Notes: generated by a model from the sequence alone, not told the origin. Counted from the stretch's first letter, positions 8,708 through 17,631 are shown. The stretch is DNA of 64,000 nt from Bdellovibrio sp. CG22_combo_CG10-13_8_21_14_all_39_27 (GCA_002786715.1 PCTW01000084.1:231663-295662); one strand, 5' to 3'. A program made the numbers and translations.

Positions 8708-9862
8708 ATGATGCATGAACAGCAGTCTCTTGATAGATTGACTAAATTACTCGCCCTATCCATTACGGCCCTTGTGACCTTGGGCCTTATCATGGTCCTA
8801 TCCTCTTCCTATATTTTCGCAAAGGATACTTACGGAAATAGTTTTTACTTTTTCTTCAAGCAAATTGGTTACCTCTCCATTGCACTCATTGGTGCCTTCG
8901 TCGTGTCAAAGACCAAACACTCATTTTGGTTGAAGTACGCACCCGTTTTTTCAATGTGTATTGGTTTTCTCATTCTTCTGACCTATATTCCTCACTTCGG
9001 ATCAGCAGCAAAAGGTGCGAGCCGTTGGCTCAATTTAGGATTTATTAGAATTCAGCCAGGTGAGTTTTTCAAAGTTGCTTGTATATTAAGTGGCATCGAC
9101 TTATTCGAAAATTATCAAAAATATGATCGACAAAAAATCATTTTCAGAGCTTCCGTTTTAATCATTCCACTTCTCTTGCTTATAAAGCAACCTGACTTTG
9201 GAACTTTTATTATCTGTTTCCTCTCGCTTTCGCTAATTTGTTACCTTAGTTCTTTTCCAAGAAAATGGTTTTATCCTGCACTTTTGACAGGAATACTTGC
9301 AGTTATAATTCTATTGTTTTCTCAGCCTTATCGAGTCAGAAGATTGATGTCTTATCTCGATCCTTGGAAGAATCCTCAGACAACAGGATTTCAAATCATC
9401 CAGTCTTATTTAGCCTTTGCTAATGGCTCTATCGTTGGAACTGGACTTGGAAACTCCAATGAAAAGCTTTTTTATCTTCCAGAGGCCCATAATGATTTTA
9501 TTTTTAGCGTTGTTGGTGAGGAGTTAGGATTTTTAGGCGTCGTTTCAACAGTTTCTCTCTTTGCGTTTTTTATTGTTATTGGATTTAAAATTGGTGCGAG
9601 AGCATCAACAAAATTGTCATATCTCACGACTGTCTCGATTGTCTCGCTAGTTGGAATGCAGGCTTTGCTTAATATGAGCGTTGTTCTTGGAATCATACCG
9701 ACCAAGGGTTTAAACCTTCCTTTCATTAGTTCAGGAGGATCTTCCTTGTTAGCGAATTTCTGGGGACTCGGCATTCTCTTTTCATGCATCAAATACGAAA
9801 ATAAATATAGTAATGAAACTTTCCAAAATCAAAATCCTTCAACCTACTTTTTAAAATCATGA
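8708..9862 (+). CDS. ftsW: SEDS peptidoglycan polymerase FtsW
   Basis: Polytopic septal glycosyltransferase that polymerises lipid II with FtsI. The 384-residue protein has about ten membrane segments. Family motifs: GASRWLNLGFIRIQPGEFFK, KQPDFGTF, GTGLGNSNEKLFYLPEAHNDFIFSV (the aspartate in the AHNDF loop is the catalytic one by homology to FtsW/RodA), GEELGFLG, and LNLPFISSGGSSL near the C terminus. It starts 44 bases after murD. Its stop overlaps the murC start (ATGA), with no murG between them, unlike most dcw clusters. Confidence 0.95.
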   Translation: MMHEQQSLDRLTKLLALSITALVTLGLIMVLSSSYIFAKDTYGNSFYFFFKQIGYLSIALIGAFVVSKTKHSFWLKYAPVFSMCIGFLILLTYIPHFGSAAKGASRWLNLGFIRIQPGEFFKVACILSGIDLFENYQKYDRQKIIFRASVLIIPLLLLIKQPDFGTFIICFLSLSLICYLSSFPRKWFYPALLTGILAVIILLFSQPYRVRRLMSYLDPWKNPQTTGFQIIQSYLAFANGSIVGTGLGNSNEKLFYLPEAHNDFIFSVVGEELGFLGVVSTVSLFAFFIVIGFKIGARASTKLSYLTTVSIVSLVGMQALLNMSVVLGIIPTKGLNLPFISSGGSSLLANFWGLGILFSCIKYENKYSNETFQNQNPSTYFLKS

Positions 9863-11223
9863 TTATAAATACAGATAGACGCGTTCATTTTATTGGTATT
9901 GGTGGCATTGGCATGTCCGGAATTGCAGAAGTACTAATAACTTTAGGTTTTAAAGTTTCAGGCTCTGACGTTCAAGAATCCAATAACACTTTAAAGTTAA
10001 AAAAAATGGGGGCTAATGTTTATATTGGCCATCGTGAAGAGAATCTCGATTCAGATATAGTCGTTTACAGCTCTGCCATCAATGAAAAGAATCCTGAAAT
10101 AATAAAGGCAAGAAGACTTGGTCTTCCTATTTTACGAAGAGCTGAAATTTTGGCCGATATAATGAGGCTCAAAGTTAGTATTGCAGTGGCTGGAGCCCAT
10201 GGAAAAACAACAACGACGAGTATGTTGGCTACAATTTTTTACGAAAATTTAAAAGATCCTTCTTATATTATTGGCGGGATTGTGAAGAATTTGGATGGCC
10301 ATGCATATCTCGGAAAAGGTGAATACCTCATTGCCGAGGCAGATGAATCGGATGGTTCATTTCTTTTGCTCAATCCACAAATTTCTGTCATCACAAATAT
10401 AGATGATGATCACCTCGATCATTATAAAAAATCTGAAAATATCGACATGGCCTTTAAAAGCTTCTGTGAGCGGATTCCTTTCTATGGATGCGCTTGTGGC
10501 AATGCTGATGATCCTCGAATTATGAAGCTTTTTGAAGAGCTTAAGAGACCAATGGTTACTTATGGAATTGAAAGCGAATGTGATTATAGGGCGGTAGATA
10601 TTCACTATGGTGAAATAACATCTTTTTCTGTTGTTCTCAAAAATAATCCTGAAAAATACAAAGTAGAACTCCACATGAAAGGTAAACATAACGTTTATAA
10701 TTCACTTGGAGCTATATCAGCAGCTCATCAGGCCGGTCTAGATATTAACGACATCACAAAGGCTTTAAGCCGTTTTAGTGGCGTGGGAAGAAGAGCGCAA
10801 AAGATTTTTGAGCGTGGCAATTGTCAGGTGTTTGATGATTATGGGCACCACCCGACTGAAATTAAAGCAACAATTGATGCCTTTAAGTTAGCATACCCCA
10901 GTAAAAAGATTTCTCTTATATTCGAGCCTCACCGCTACACTAGAACGCAGAACAGCTGGTCTTCATTTCTCACTTGTTTTGATGGTGTTACTGAATTATT
11001 TCTTTTTCCCATCTACGCTGCAAGTGAAGAACCAATAGAAGGAATTTCTTCAGATAATCTGGCGGAAATGCTAAATAAGAATGGAGTCGTCTCAAAAGTT
11101 ATAACTGATGTTCAATTACCAGAAGTACTTACAAAGATAACGGATTCTTCAGATATTCTGCTCGTTATGGGCGCGGGGAAATTGGGCTATACCGTTTTGG
11201 GTATTTTAAATGAGCTATCCTGA
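9859..11223 (+). CDS. murC: UDP-N-acetylmuramate--L-alanine ligase
   Basis: First amino-acid ligase of the peptidoglycan precursor pathway. The 454-residue protein has the N-domain loop HFIGIGGIGMSGIAEVL at residues ~10-26, the P-loop AGAHGKTTTT near residue 113, EADESDGSF, NIDDDHLDHY, the C-domain DDYGHHPTEI and FEPHRYTRT, all canonical MurC motifs with no missing residue. The intact DDHLDHY here contrasts with the altered motif in the neighbouring murD. The start overlaps the ftsW stop by four bases; murB begins 14 bases before its stop. Confidence 0.97.
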   Translation: MIINTDRRVHFIGIGGIGMSGIAEVLITLGFKVSGSDVQESNNTLKLKKMGANVYIGHREENLDSDIVVYSSAINEKNPEIIKARRLGLPILRRAEILADIMRLKVSIAVAGAHGKTTTTSMLATIFYENLKDPSYIIGGIVKNLDGHAYLGKGEYLIAEADESDGSFLLLNPQISVITNIDDDHLDHYKKSENIDMAFKSFCERIPFYGCACGNADDPRIMKLFEELKRPMVTYGIESECDYRAVDIHYGEITSFSVVLKNNPEKYKVELHMKGKHNVYNSLGAISAAHQAGLDINDITKALSRFSGVGRRAQKIFERGNCQVFDDYGHHPTEIKATIDAFKLAYPSKKISLIFEPHRYTRTQNSWSSFLTCFDGVTELFLFPIYAASEEPIEGISSDNLAEMLNKNGVVSKVITDVQLPEVLTKITDSSDILLVMGAGKLGYTVLGILNELS

Positions 11224-12121
11224 GCTTTTCTTACAATTCACTAAAGATAATTCAGAAGTTGAATATCTTCCGGCACACAACTTAAGTACTTATTCTACTT
11301 TTAAAACGAAAACATTTTGTGATCTTATAATAGTAAAAAGCATTAAAGCTCTCCAAGAGCTCGTCCTCCTGGCCAATAAATTTAATTTGAAATACAAACT
11401 TCTGGGCTGGGGGGCTAATCAAGTTTTAAGAGAAATGAACGGCTTTTACCTAAAGCTCGATTTTCCTTTTGATCGCGAAACTCTGACTGTTTATCAAGAT
11501 AAGTACACAATTCCAGCCTCTGCTAGCCTGGCCAATCTTACTTCTGCAGCATCGAAACTAAAGTTGAAACAATGGGAGGTCTTTACTGGAATTCCCTCTA
11601 GCTTTGGTGGTGCACTATTTATGAATGCTGGAACCTCACTAGGCGAAATTGGCAGCCTCCTAGAATCATTTGAGTATGTGGATAAACAAGGAAAATTAAT
11701 TAAACATACAGTCAATAACCAGACATTTAGTTACCGTAAAAATAATATCGTCAAGGAAGGCGAGGTCATTGTTAGCGGAGTAATTAAAACCTTTGGACAA
11801 GATGAAGGCATACCGCAGCTCATCTCAAATTATCTTAAAATGAGAAATTCCTCTCAACCAATGAGTAAAAATACTTGTGGCTGTGTTTTCAAAAACTATT
11901 CGTACCAAGATGGTACAAAGATTTCAGCAGGCCAACTCCTCGATTTGCTCAATTTGAAAGGTTTTGGTGTAAAAGGAATACGAATAAGCCCGATTCATGC
12001 CAATTTTTTTGAGCATGATGGAACTCTTTCTGACTGGGAAGTAATTTCTTTTTTGGAAAAGGTGAAAAGTATTGTACAATTATATACAGGAATAGAACTT
12101 GAATTTGAGGTTCAAATTTGA
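11210..12121 (+). CDS. murB: UDP-N-acetylenolpyruvoylglucosamine reductase
   Basis: FAD enzyme reducing UDP-GlcNAc-enolpyruvate to UDP-MurNAc. The 303-residue length is of the short (type II) class. Motifs: NLSTYSTFKT at the N terminus, LGWGANQVLRE (FAD contacts), GIPSSFGGALFMNAG, SYRKNN, NTCGCVFKN and a final region with RISPIHANFFEHDGTLSDWEV. The general-acid position that is Ser in the common GSVFKNP motif reads Cys here (GCVFKN); Cys occurs at this site in some MurB families. The start overlaps murC by 14 bases and its TGA overlaps the TTG start of the next gene. Confidence 0.94.
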   Translation: MSYPELFLQFTKDNSEVEYLPAHNLSTYSTFKTKTFCDLIIVKSIKALQELVLLANKFNLKYKLLGWGANQVLREMNGFYLKLDFPFDRETLTVYQDKYTIPASASLANLTSAASKLKLKQWEVFTGIPSSFGGALFMNAGTSLGEIGSLLESFEYVDKQGKLIKHTVNNQTFSYRKNNIVKEGEVIVSGVIKTFGQDEGIPQLISNYLKMRNSSQPMSKNTCGCVFKNYSYQDGTKISAGQLLDLLNLKGFGVKGIRISPIHANFFEHDGTLSDWEVISFLEKVKSIVQLYTGIELEFEVQI

Positions 12122-12855
12122 AATTGGTTTTAACCGTTTTCACAATTATTTTGAGTTTAAATGCGGCAGATGCAGCGTTTTCTTCAAGAAGAGATATTAA
12201 ATACAAAACATTTTTTGGAAAGTGTCCTTCAAGAGTTGCCGGATCGCTTGTTTTAAAACTGACTAAGCTCTTCGAAGAAACTCATTCATTAAAAGAGTTA
12301 AAACTCAAAATTGTTCAAGAAAAGTTAAAGGAAAAGCACTTTTTATCTGATTACCAAATAGAATTTGATCCAGGCTCCTCCACATTAAGTTATAAATTTG
12401 AATGTCCAGACCCACTTATGAAAGTTGTTATCTATAAGGAGAATGGGGTTGATACTTATGAGGCTTTGTTGGCTGAAAATGGTGATCTCCTTGATCCAAC
12501 CCTTGAAGTGATTTTAAGAAGCGAACAAAAACTAAGTGGAACACTCCCCTATTTAGCCTTACCAATTGGAAACTTTGATAAAAAAGATCAACTTAAGATT
12601 GCTAAATTATTTTCCAAGGCTCCGGAAGGAATCAGATCAAAATTGTCAGAAGTTATTCTTGATGATTCTGGAGAAATGACACTTATTATGGCCTTAGGAG
12701 ACTCGCCCACTTCTATTTTTCTTGGTGATAACGACTGGGATTTGAAAATTGAAAAGCTAAAAAAAGTCGTTGATTACATGGAAACTAAGAAGAAATTCCC
12801 GTCGATCATCAATCTGCTCAATGCCCAAAAAGTGGTTGTCAAGTTCAATAATTAA
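12118..12855 (+). CDS. ftsQ: FtsQ-like division protein, divergent
   Basis: Occupies the ftsQ position between murB and ftsA; identity rests mainly on that. TTG start overlapping the murB stop, with GAGG about eight bases upstream. The 245-residue product starts directly with a hydrophobic stretch (LVLTVFTIILSLNAADAAF), which resembles a cleavable signal peptide rather than the long cytoplasmic tail and anchor of standard FtsQ. Residues ~45-110 could be a POTRA-like domain (VQEKLKEKHFLSDYQIEFD...), and the C-terminal part has the FtsQ-like progression FLGDNDWDLKIEKLKKV, a helix, then INLLNAQKVVVKF. FtsQ families are weakly conserved, so this is a moderate call. Confidence 0.65.
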   Translation: MKLVLTVFTIILSLNAADAAFSSRRDIKYKTFFGKCPSRVAGSLVLKLTKLFEETHSLKELKLKIVQEKLKEKHFLSDYQIEFDPGSSTLSYKFECPDPLMKVVIYKENGVDTYEALLAENGDLLDPTLEVILRSEQKLSGTLPYLALPIGNFDKKDQLKIAKLFSKAPEGIRSKLSEVILDDSGEMTLIMALGDSPTSIFLGDNDWDLKIEKLKKVVDYMETKKKFPSIINLLNAQKVVVKFNN

Positions 12856-12879
12856 ATCTAACATTTTAGAGAGAAGTAT

Positions 12880-12916
12880 GCTCAAGTTTTTGAGCGAGAG
12901 CAGAACGAGTCTGCTC
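12880..12916 (+). promoter_or_regulatory. Two back-to-back hairpins in the ftsQ-ftsA gap
   Basis: First hairpin: GCTCAA (12880-12885), loop of four, TTGAGC (12890-12895). Second hairpin: GAGCAGA (12898-12904), five-base loop, TCTGCTC (12910-12916). Both are perfect and end 20 bases before the ftsA start. No T-run follows, so they are not intrinsic terminators. They could be an RNA processing or stability element that adjusts ftsA-ftsZ expression relative to upstream genes. Confidence 0.55.
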
Positions 12917-12936
12917 ACCAAAGAGAAAGGAATCTC

Positions 12937-14169
12937 ATGAATGATAAGAATGTTCTTGTCGGTCTCGATGTAGGAACAACAAAAGTTTGTACGATTGTTG
13001 GCCAGACAGGTAGTGATGGAAACATTGAAATCATTGGTATTGGAACCCATCCTTCACAAGGATTGAAAAAGGGTTCTGTCGTTAATATAGAGAAAACAAT
13101 CAAATCCATTCAATGTTCACTCGAAGAGGCTAAGCTTATGGCCGGTGTGAATATTTCTAGAGTTAGTATTGGAATCGCGGGCTCACACATCTATAGCTTT
13201 AATAGTTCTGGAGTTGTGGCGGTAAAGGGCAGAGAAATTAATCAGGAAGATGTTGATAGAGTGATTGATGCTGCAAAAGCTATTGTCATTCCTTCTGATA
13301 GAGAAATCATTCATTGTATACCTCAAGAATTTACAGTTGATAATACAAAGGGAATTAAGAATCCGGTGGGAATGTTCGGCGTCAGACTCGAAGCGAATGT
13401 CCATGTTGTTACAGGTTCAATTTCTTTAATTCAAAACTTAGTAAAGTGTGTTGAGGCGACTGGTGTTAAGATTGAAAACATTACACTTCAACCGATTGCT
13501 TCTTCTGAAGCCGTTTTAAGTCCTGAAGAAAGAGAGATGGGTGTTGTTCTTGTCGATATTGGTGGCGGAACGACAGATCTTGCTATCTGGAAAGATGGCA
13601 ACCTTATTCACACTCAGATTATTCCTGTCGGTGGAAATCATTTCACTAACGATCTCTCTGTTGCCTTGAAAATTCCTCATGCTGAAGCAGAGCGAGTTAA
13701 AGTCAATCATGGTTCAGTTATCCCTGAAAAGTTTGCAACAAATAATAATGTTCTTATTCAATCAGGTCAGGGACCGAAAGAATTATCTCTTAAGCTTGTC
13801 GCGGAAGTACTTGGTGCTCGCGCTGAAGAGTTATTCAACATCGTTAAAGAAGTTTTGGATGACAAAGGTTTAGAGCACTACTTAACTGGTGGAATTGTTT
13901 TAACTGGTGGTGGAGCCCTTGTTGATGGCATTACTGAGTTGGCCGAATTTGTACTTGAGCGCCCTACTAAATTAGGTTATCCGCATTCATATGGTGGGAT
14001 GACAAACATTATGCAACATCCAAAGTTTTCAACCGTTTTAGGTTTATTATTAGAATCACAAAAGAAAAGTCCAGCGATAGCTGTTGATGAGCATCATACA
14101 AGCTCGTCAGGTGAACTCATTGGAAAATTAAGCAATTCATTAAAACAAGTTTTTAAAGAAATATTTTAA
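12937..14169 (+). CDS. ftsA: Cell division actin-like protein FtsA
   Basis: Membrane tether and regulator of FtsZ; actin-fold ATPase in the cytoplasm. The 410-residue protein begins VGLDVGTTKVCTIVG (phosphate 1), has SGVVAVKGREINQEDVDRV (1C subdomain), VLVDIGGGTTDLAIW (phosphate 2), LTGGGALVDGI (adenosine motif) and a C-terminal amphipathic helix, GKLSNSLKQVFKEIF, that serves as membrane-targeting sequence. Length is standard. AAAGG precedes the ATG. ftsZ follows after nine bases. Confidence 0.97.
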   Translation: MNDKNVLVGLDVGTTKVCTIVGQTGSDGNIEIIGIGTHPSQGLKKGSVVNIEKTIKSIQCSLEEAKLMAGVNISRVSIGIAGSHIYSFNSSGVVAVKGREINQEDVDRVIDAAKAIVIPSDREIIHCIPQEFTVDNTKGIKNPVGMFGVRLEANVHVVTGSISLIQNLVKCVEATGVKIENITLQPIASSEAVLSPEEREMGVVLVDIGGGTTDLAIWKDGNLIHTQIIPVGGNHFTNDLSVALKIPHAEAERVKVNHGSVIPEKFATNNNVLIQSGQGPKELSLKLVAEVLGARAEELFNIVKEVLDDKGLEHYLTGGIVLTGGGALVDGITELAEFVLERPTKLGYPHSYGGMTNIMQHPKFSTVLGLLLESQKKSPAIAVDEHHTSSSGELIGKLSNSLKQVFKEIF

Positions 14170-14178
14170 GGGGGCTCT

Positions 14179-15522
14179 ATGTTTGAAATTAATGATAAAA
14201 ATGAAATCATCTCTGGTGCCAAGATCAAAGTAATTGGTGTTGGTGGTGGTGGTTGTAATGCTGTTAATACAATGATTAAGGCTGGCCTTACTGGTGTAGA
14301 GTACATTGTTGCAAACACTGATTCGCAAGCCCTCAATATTAACCTTGCTCCAACTAAAGTTCAGCTTGGTGCAGGAATTACAAAAGGTCTTGGAGCTGGT
14401 GCCAACCCTGAAGTCGGTAGAAAGTCGGCTCTTGAAGAATATGAAAAACTTAGTGAAGTGATCGAAGGCGCAGATATGGTATTTATTACTGCTGGTATGG
14501 GTGGTGGTACAGGTACTGGTGCAGCGCCAGTTATCGCGAAGCTGTGTAAAGAGCTTGGAGCCTTAACTGTTGGCGTTGTTACGAAGCCATTTCTATTCGA
14601 AGGTAAGAAAAGATTCAAGCAAGCAGATTCAGGAATCAAGGTTTTAGAAGAAAATGTAGATTCACTGATCACAATTCCAAATCAAAGACTTCTCTATATT
14701 GCAGGCGACTCACTTTCACTTGTTGATACCTTTAAAAAAGCTGATGAAGTTTTGCTAAATGCCGTAAGAGGTATTGCTGACCTCATTAATAATACAGGTC
14801 ATATCAATGCTGACTTTGCCGACGTAAAAACGGTTATGGCAAACAAAGGTTTAGCGCTTATGGGAACAGGTGTTGCCGCTGGACCAGATAGAGCAATTAA
14901 GGCTGCAACAGAAGCAATTTCTTCTCCACTTCTCGAAGATGTTTCAATTGATGGAGCAACGGGAATCATTATCAATATTACGGGTAGTTCATCTCTTACA
15001 ATGCATGAGACGAATGAAGCGGTAACTTTGATTATGGAAGCGGCTGACGAAGATGCAGAAATAATCTTTGGAACAGTGATTGATGATAATGCTGAAGACG
15101 ACATTAAGGTTACTGTCGTTGCAACTGGACTTGGTGGACGTTTGTTCGCGAGAAAAGAAGAGACTCATCCAAGAGAAATGGTTCGTGAGGAAAGTGAAGA
15201 AGTTCGCATCGAAGCGGCACCGATTGTTCAAAAAGAAGATGCTAGACCAACTCGTGAGCAAGAACCTGCTGTTTCTATAAATGCTAATGAATATAGATTT
15301 GATGGTGATGTCGTAGCTGAACCAAAAAATTTAGTGACCGCCACTACAAATCAATCAAGAGAAACGGCTGAAAATTCAGTTAAAAACAGCTCCGCTAGAA
15401 TGAAGACAATTGCTGAAAAGTTAGGATTTATTAATTTTGATGAAGAAGAGCTTGATACTCCAACTTTCCTAAGAAAGGATGAGAGAAAAGAGGGCGATCG
15501 CAAAATCAATATTGAAATCTAA
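14179..15522 (+). CDS. ftsZ: Cell division tubulin homologue FtsZ
   Basis: GTPase that polymerises into the division ring. The 447-residue protein has VGGGGCNAVNTM near residue 20, the tubulin signature GGGTGTGAAP at about residues 108-117, and the T7 catalytic loop NADFADVKTVM. A variable linker of about 100 residues rich in Glu, Arg and Ala follows, then the C-terminal conserved peptide LDTPTFLRK, which binds FtsA and partners. A GGGGG-rich ribosome site precedes the ATG. A strong terminator after the stop ends the dcw cluster. Confidence 0.98.
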   Translation: MFEINDKNEIISGAKIKVIGVGGGGCNAVNTMIKAGLTGVEYIVANTDSQALNINLAPTKVQLGAGITKGLGAGANPEVGRKSALEEYEKLSEVIEGADMVFITAGMGGGTGTGAAPVIAKLCKELGALTVGVVTKPFLFEGKKRFKQADSGIKVLEENVDSLITIPNQRLLYIAGDSLSLVDTFKKADEVLLNAVRGIADLINNTGHINADFADVKTVMANKGLALMGTGVAAGPDRAIKAATEAISSPLLEDVSIDGATGIIINITGSSSLTMHETNEAVTLIMEAADEDAEIIFGTVIDDNAEDDIKVTVVATGLGGRLFARKEETHPREMVREESEEVRIEAAPIVQKEDARPTREQEPAVSINANEYRFDGDVVAEPKNLVTATTNQSRETAENSVKNSSARMKTIAEKLGFINFDEEELDTPTFLRKDERKEGDRKINIEI

Positions 15523-15538
15523 TTGAAGAAAAAATTTG

Positions 15539-16129
15539 CTAATGAGAAGGGAGCTTTTGAGCTCCCTTTTTTTGTAAGATCATTGATGATAGCGCAACTT
15601 TATCTTCAAGTTTTACAAAAAGCTGTACATAGGATTCAACAATGTCCGACTCAATTTCAATCCTGTAATGAGTTACGATAAAGCTGGGAACACCTTGTGA
15701 CCAAATATTCTTTTTGAATTCATAAATATATGAGCTTGCTTCAGGGGAGTTGGCAGTAGTACGCTCATTTGTAATGGGTTCCCATTTGTGAGCGGCGTAA
15801 AGCTTTATATGATCAGAACAAAAGTTAAGGTGCTCCCACTCTCGAAGACAAGATTCGCAACAAGCAGCCTCACAGATTGCACATACTCCAACAGGATCAC
15901 GATCTGGATGAAAGGCACAAACATACTTAAGGGGCTCTCTGTCAAGAACCTCAGCGACTGGAGACTTTGGTGCTTCTGGTTCCGGTAAAGACTCCTTCGA
16001 AGAAGAAGAACTATTTTTTTTAAATAGTTGGTAGACCAGGAATAAGGCAATCCCAATGAAGAGAACATTGAAAAAAAGTAAACAAATAATAAGAAGATTC
16101 ATGGGTTCCATTGAATTCAATAATATCAT
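15539..16129 (-). CDS. Membrane-anchored B-box-type zinc-finger protein
   Basis: 196 residues. One N-terminal membrane segment (LIICLLFFNVLFIGIALFLVYQLF), a Ser/Glu/Pro-rich linker, then a cysteine/histidine cluster at about residues 70-110: CAFHPDR, GVCAICEAACCESCL, FCSDH. The spacing C-x2-H ... C-x2-C ... C-x2-C ... C-x2-H is that of B-box zinc fingers, which in bacteria are found on small membrane proteins of unknown role. The C-terminal ~70 residues look like a beta-rich domain. It begins with an ATGA overlap on the stop of the RNase J gene, so both are probably co-expressed. The last codons run over the ftsZ terminator. Confidence 0.75.
   Translation of the reverse strand: MILLNSMEPMNLLIICLLFFNVLFIGIALFLVYQLFKKNSSSSSKESLPEPEAPKSPVAEVLDREPLKYVCAFHPDRDPVGVCAICEAACCESCLREWEHLNFCSDHIKLYAAHKWEPITNERTTANSPEASSYIYEFKKNIWSQGVPSFIVTHYRIEIESDIVESYVQLFVKLEDKVALSSMILQKKGAQKLPSH
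15549..15573 (+). terminator. Intrinsic terminator of the dcw cluster
   Basis: GGGAGCT (15549-15555), four-base loop, AGCTCCC (15560-15566), then seven T residues. A textbook rho-independent terminator 27 bases after the ftsZ stop. It lies inside the last codons of the convergent leftward gene at 15539-16129. Confidence 0.92.
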
Positions 16130-17631
16130 GAGTGGATTATCATAGGTACATAACCAATCTTTTCCTCAAGGCGCCTTTTAATTAAGGTCAAAACCATAGT
16201 GTCGCTTTTGCTAAAATGAGAAAGTTCGTGATTAAGCTGGTCGGTTATTTTAGAAGCGGAGGGAACTCCGATGAGTTTTATTTTTTTATATTCGAGAGAA
16301 ATAATCACAAGACCTTTGTTACCCAACTTCGTTCGATTTTTAATATCTTCACTTTCAATTTTGTGTCCACCATTTTGATCAATAAAGATTTCCGGCTCTG
16401 TATTGGGATTAGGATTAGCAAAAAGGGCCAAGGAATCAAAATCAAAGAGAGAGTGAGGATAGGCTTTAGTAACTGGCAGAGAAAAAATGTCCGTGATAAA
16501 ACGACAGGCCTTTGAGAGATGAAAATTCTCACCATGAATAGGTAAAACATGAGTTGGCCTTAGTTCTTTTACAGCGATTTCAAGGTCGCCTTTATAGGCA
16601 TGGCCAGAACAATGAATGGGTTCCTCGCCGTCCAAGTATATATGGTTGGTTTTAGAACTTAAGAGATTGAGCATATGATAAAAGGATTGGTCATTACCAG
16701 GAATAGATCGGCTTGAAAATATAACAGCATCCTCCGAATTGAGAAGGACATCCCCCTGATCTCTTGCCATTCGCCAAAGCTGAGAAAATTTTTCTCCTTG
16801 AGAGCCTGTGACAAAATAAAGACTTGGCTCGCGATTATCCATGTGCTCAGGTGGTTTTGTCATATAGTGAGAAATTTTATTATAGAAATTAAGAGAGTTT
16901 CCTAGGAAGTGGCATTTCATTCCAAGATCGAAAGCTATACGCTGAATATTGTGTATTCTTTCAATATTTGAGCCAAATAATGTTATAAAATAACGACGAT
17001 GATTTCTATCAAAAATTCTTTTTATTCCCTGGGCGACTTCCTCTTCACTATGATCGTATCTCTTTTGAGAGCTCATATTTGTTGAGTCAGAAAGAAATAA
17101 ATGTTTTTTAAAATGTTGATTTGCAAAATCAAACTGACTATTGGCATGCTTGAATATCGTTTTCCTATTACTTTTAAAATCGGACAAATGAGTAATGAGC
17201 TGTTGCTTAAAATGTATCATTATCCCATATGTTTCTGGTGTTGAATGAAAGGTCTCAAAGGGATAAAGATCAAATTCTTGAGCAATAGAAATTTTTGAAT
17301 TGTGATCATAGATTGTGAATTTGGATAGTATGAGTTCTTTCTTTGCTTTTTCCTGCAGAAATTCAAATGCTAGCTTTGGTAAATATATATGGTCTACCTG
17401 ATGATAAATTTCAAAAAAAGCACCAATATGATCTTCGTGGATATGGGTTATCAGAAGAATTTTTTTATTTTGAGGAAGGATTTTTGAGTTGGTATAGATC
17501 TTATCAATACCTATCGTTTTGACTCTAGGGAATTTAATTCCAAAATCAATAATGAGCGAAACGTTATCAGTTTGATAAACCGTGCAATTCGCCCCAATTT
17601 CGCCAAGGCCACCTAAAAAATGAATTTTCAT
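16126..17631 (-). CDS. rnj: Ribonuclease J family protein (metallo-beta-lactamase/beta-CASP)
   Basis: Predicted 5'-3' exo- and endoribonuclease for mRNA decay and rRNA maturation. The 501-residue protein opens with FLGGLGEIGANCTVYQ, has the metal motif THIHEDHIGA (residues ~61-70), further ligands in LSDF and LFLSDSTN, the beta-CASP motifs TGSQGE and FSSRSIPGND, HCSGHAYKGDL and PIHGE, in RNase J order. It is shorter than typical RNase J (about 550) and the second position of the first metal motif has Ile where Gly is usual. Divergent from prmA with 27 bases between starts. Confidence 0.88.
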   Translation of the reverse strand: MKIHFLGGLGEIGANCTVYQTDNVSLIIDFGIKFPRVKTIGIDKIYTNSKILPQNKKILLITHIHEDHIGAFFEIYHQVDHIYLPKLAFEFLQEKAKKELILSKFTIYDHNSKISIAQEFDLYPFETFHSTPETYGIMIHFKQQLITHLSDFKSNRKTIFKHANSQFDFANQHFKKHLFLSDSTNMSSQKRYDHSEEEVAQGIKRIFDRNHRRYFITLFGSNIERIHNIQRIAFDLGMKCHFLGNSLNFYNKISHYMTKPPEHMDNREPSLYFVTGSQGEKFSQLWRMARDQGDVLLNSEDAVIFSSRSIPGNDQSFYHMLNLLSSKTNHIYLDGEEPIHCSGHAYKGDLEIAVKELRPTHVLPIHGENFHLSKACRFITDIFSLPVTKAYPHSLFDFDSLALFANPNPNTEPEIFIDQNGGHKIESEDIKNRTKLGNKGLVIISLEYKKIKLIGVPSASKITDQLNHELSHFSKSDTMVLTLIKRRLEEKIGYVPMIIHS

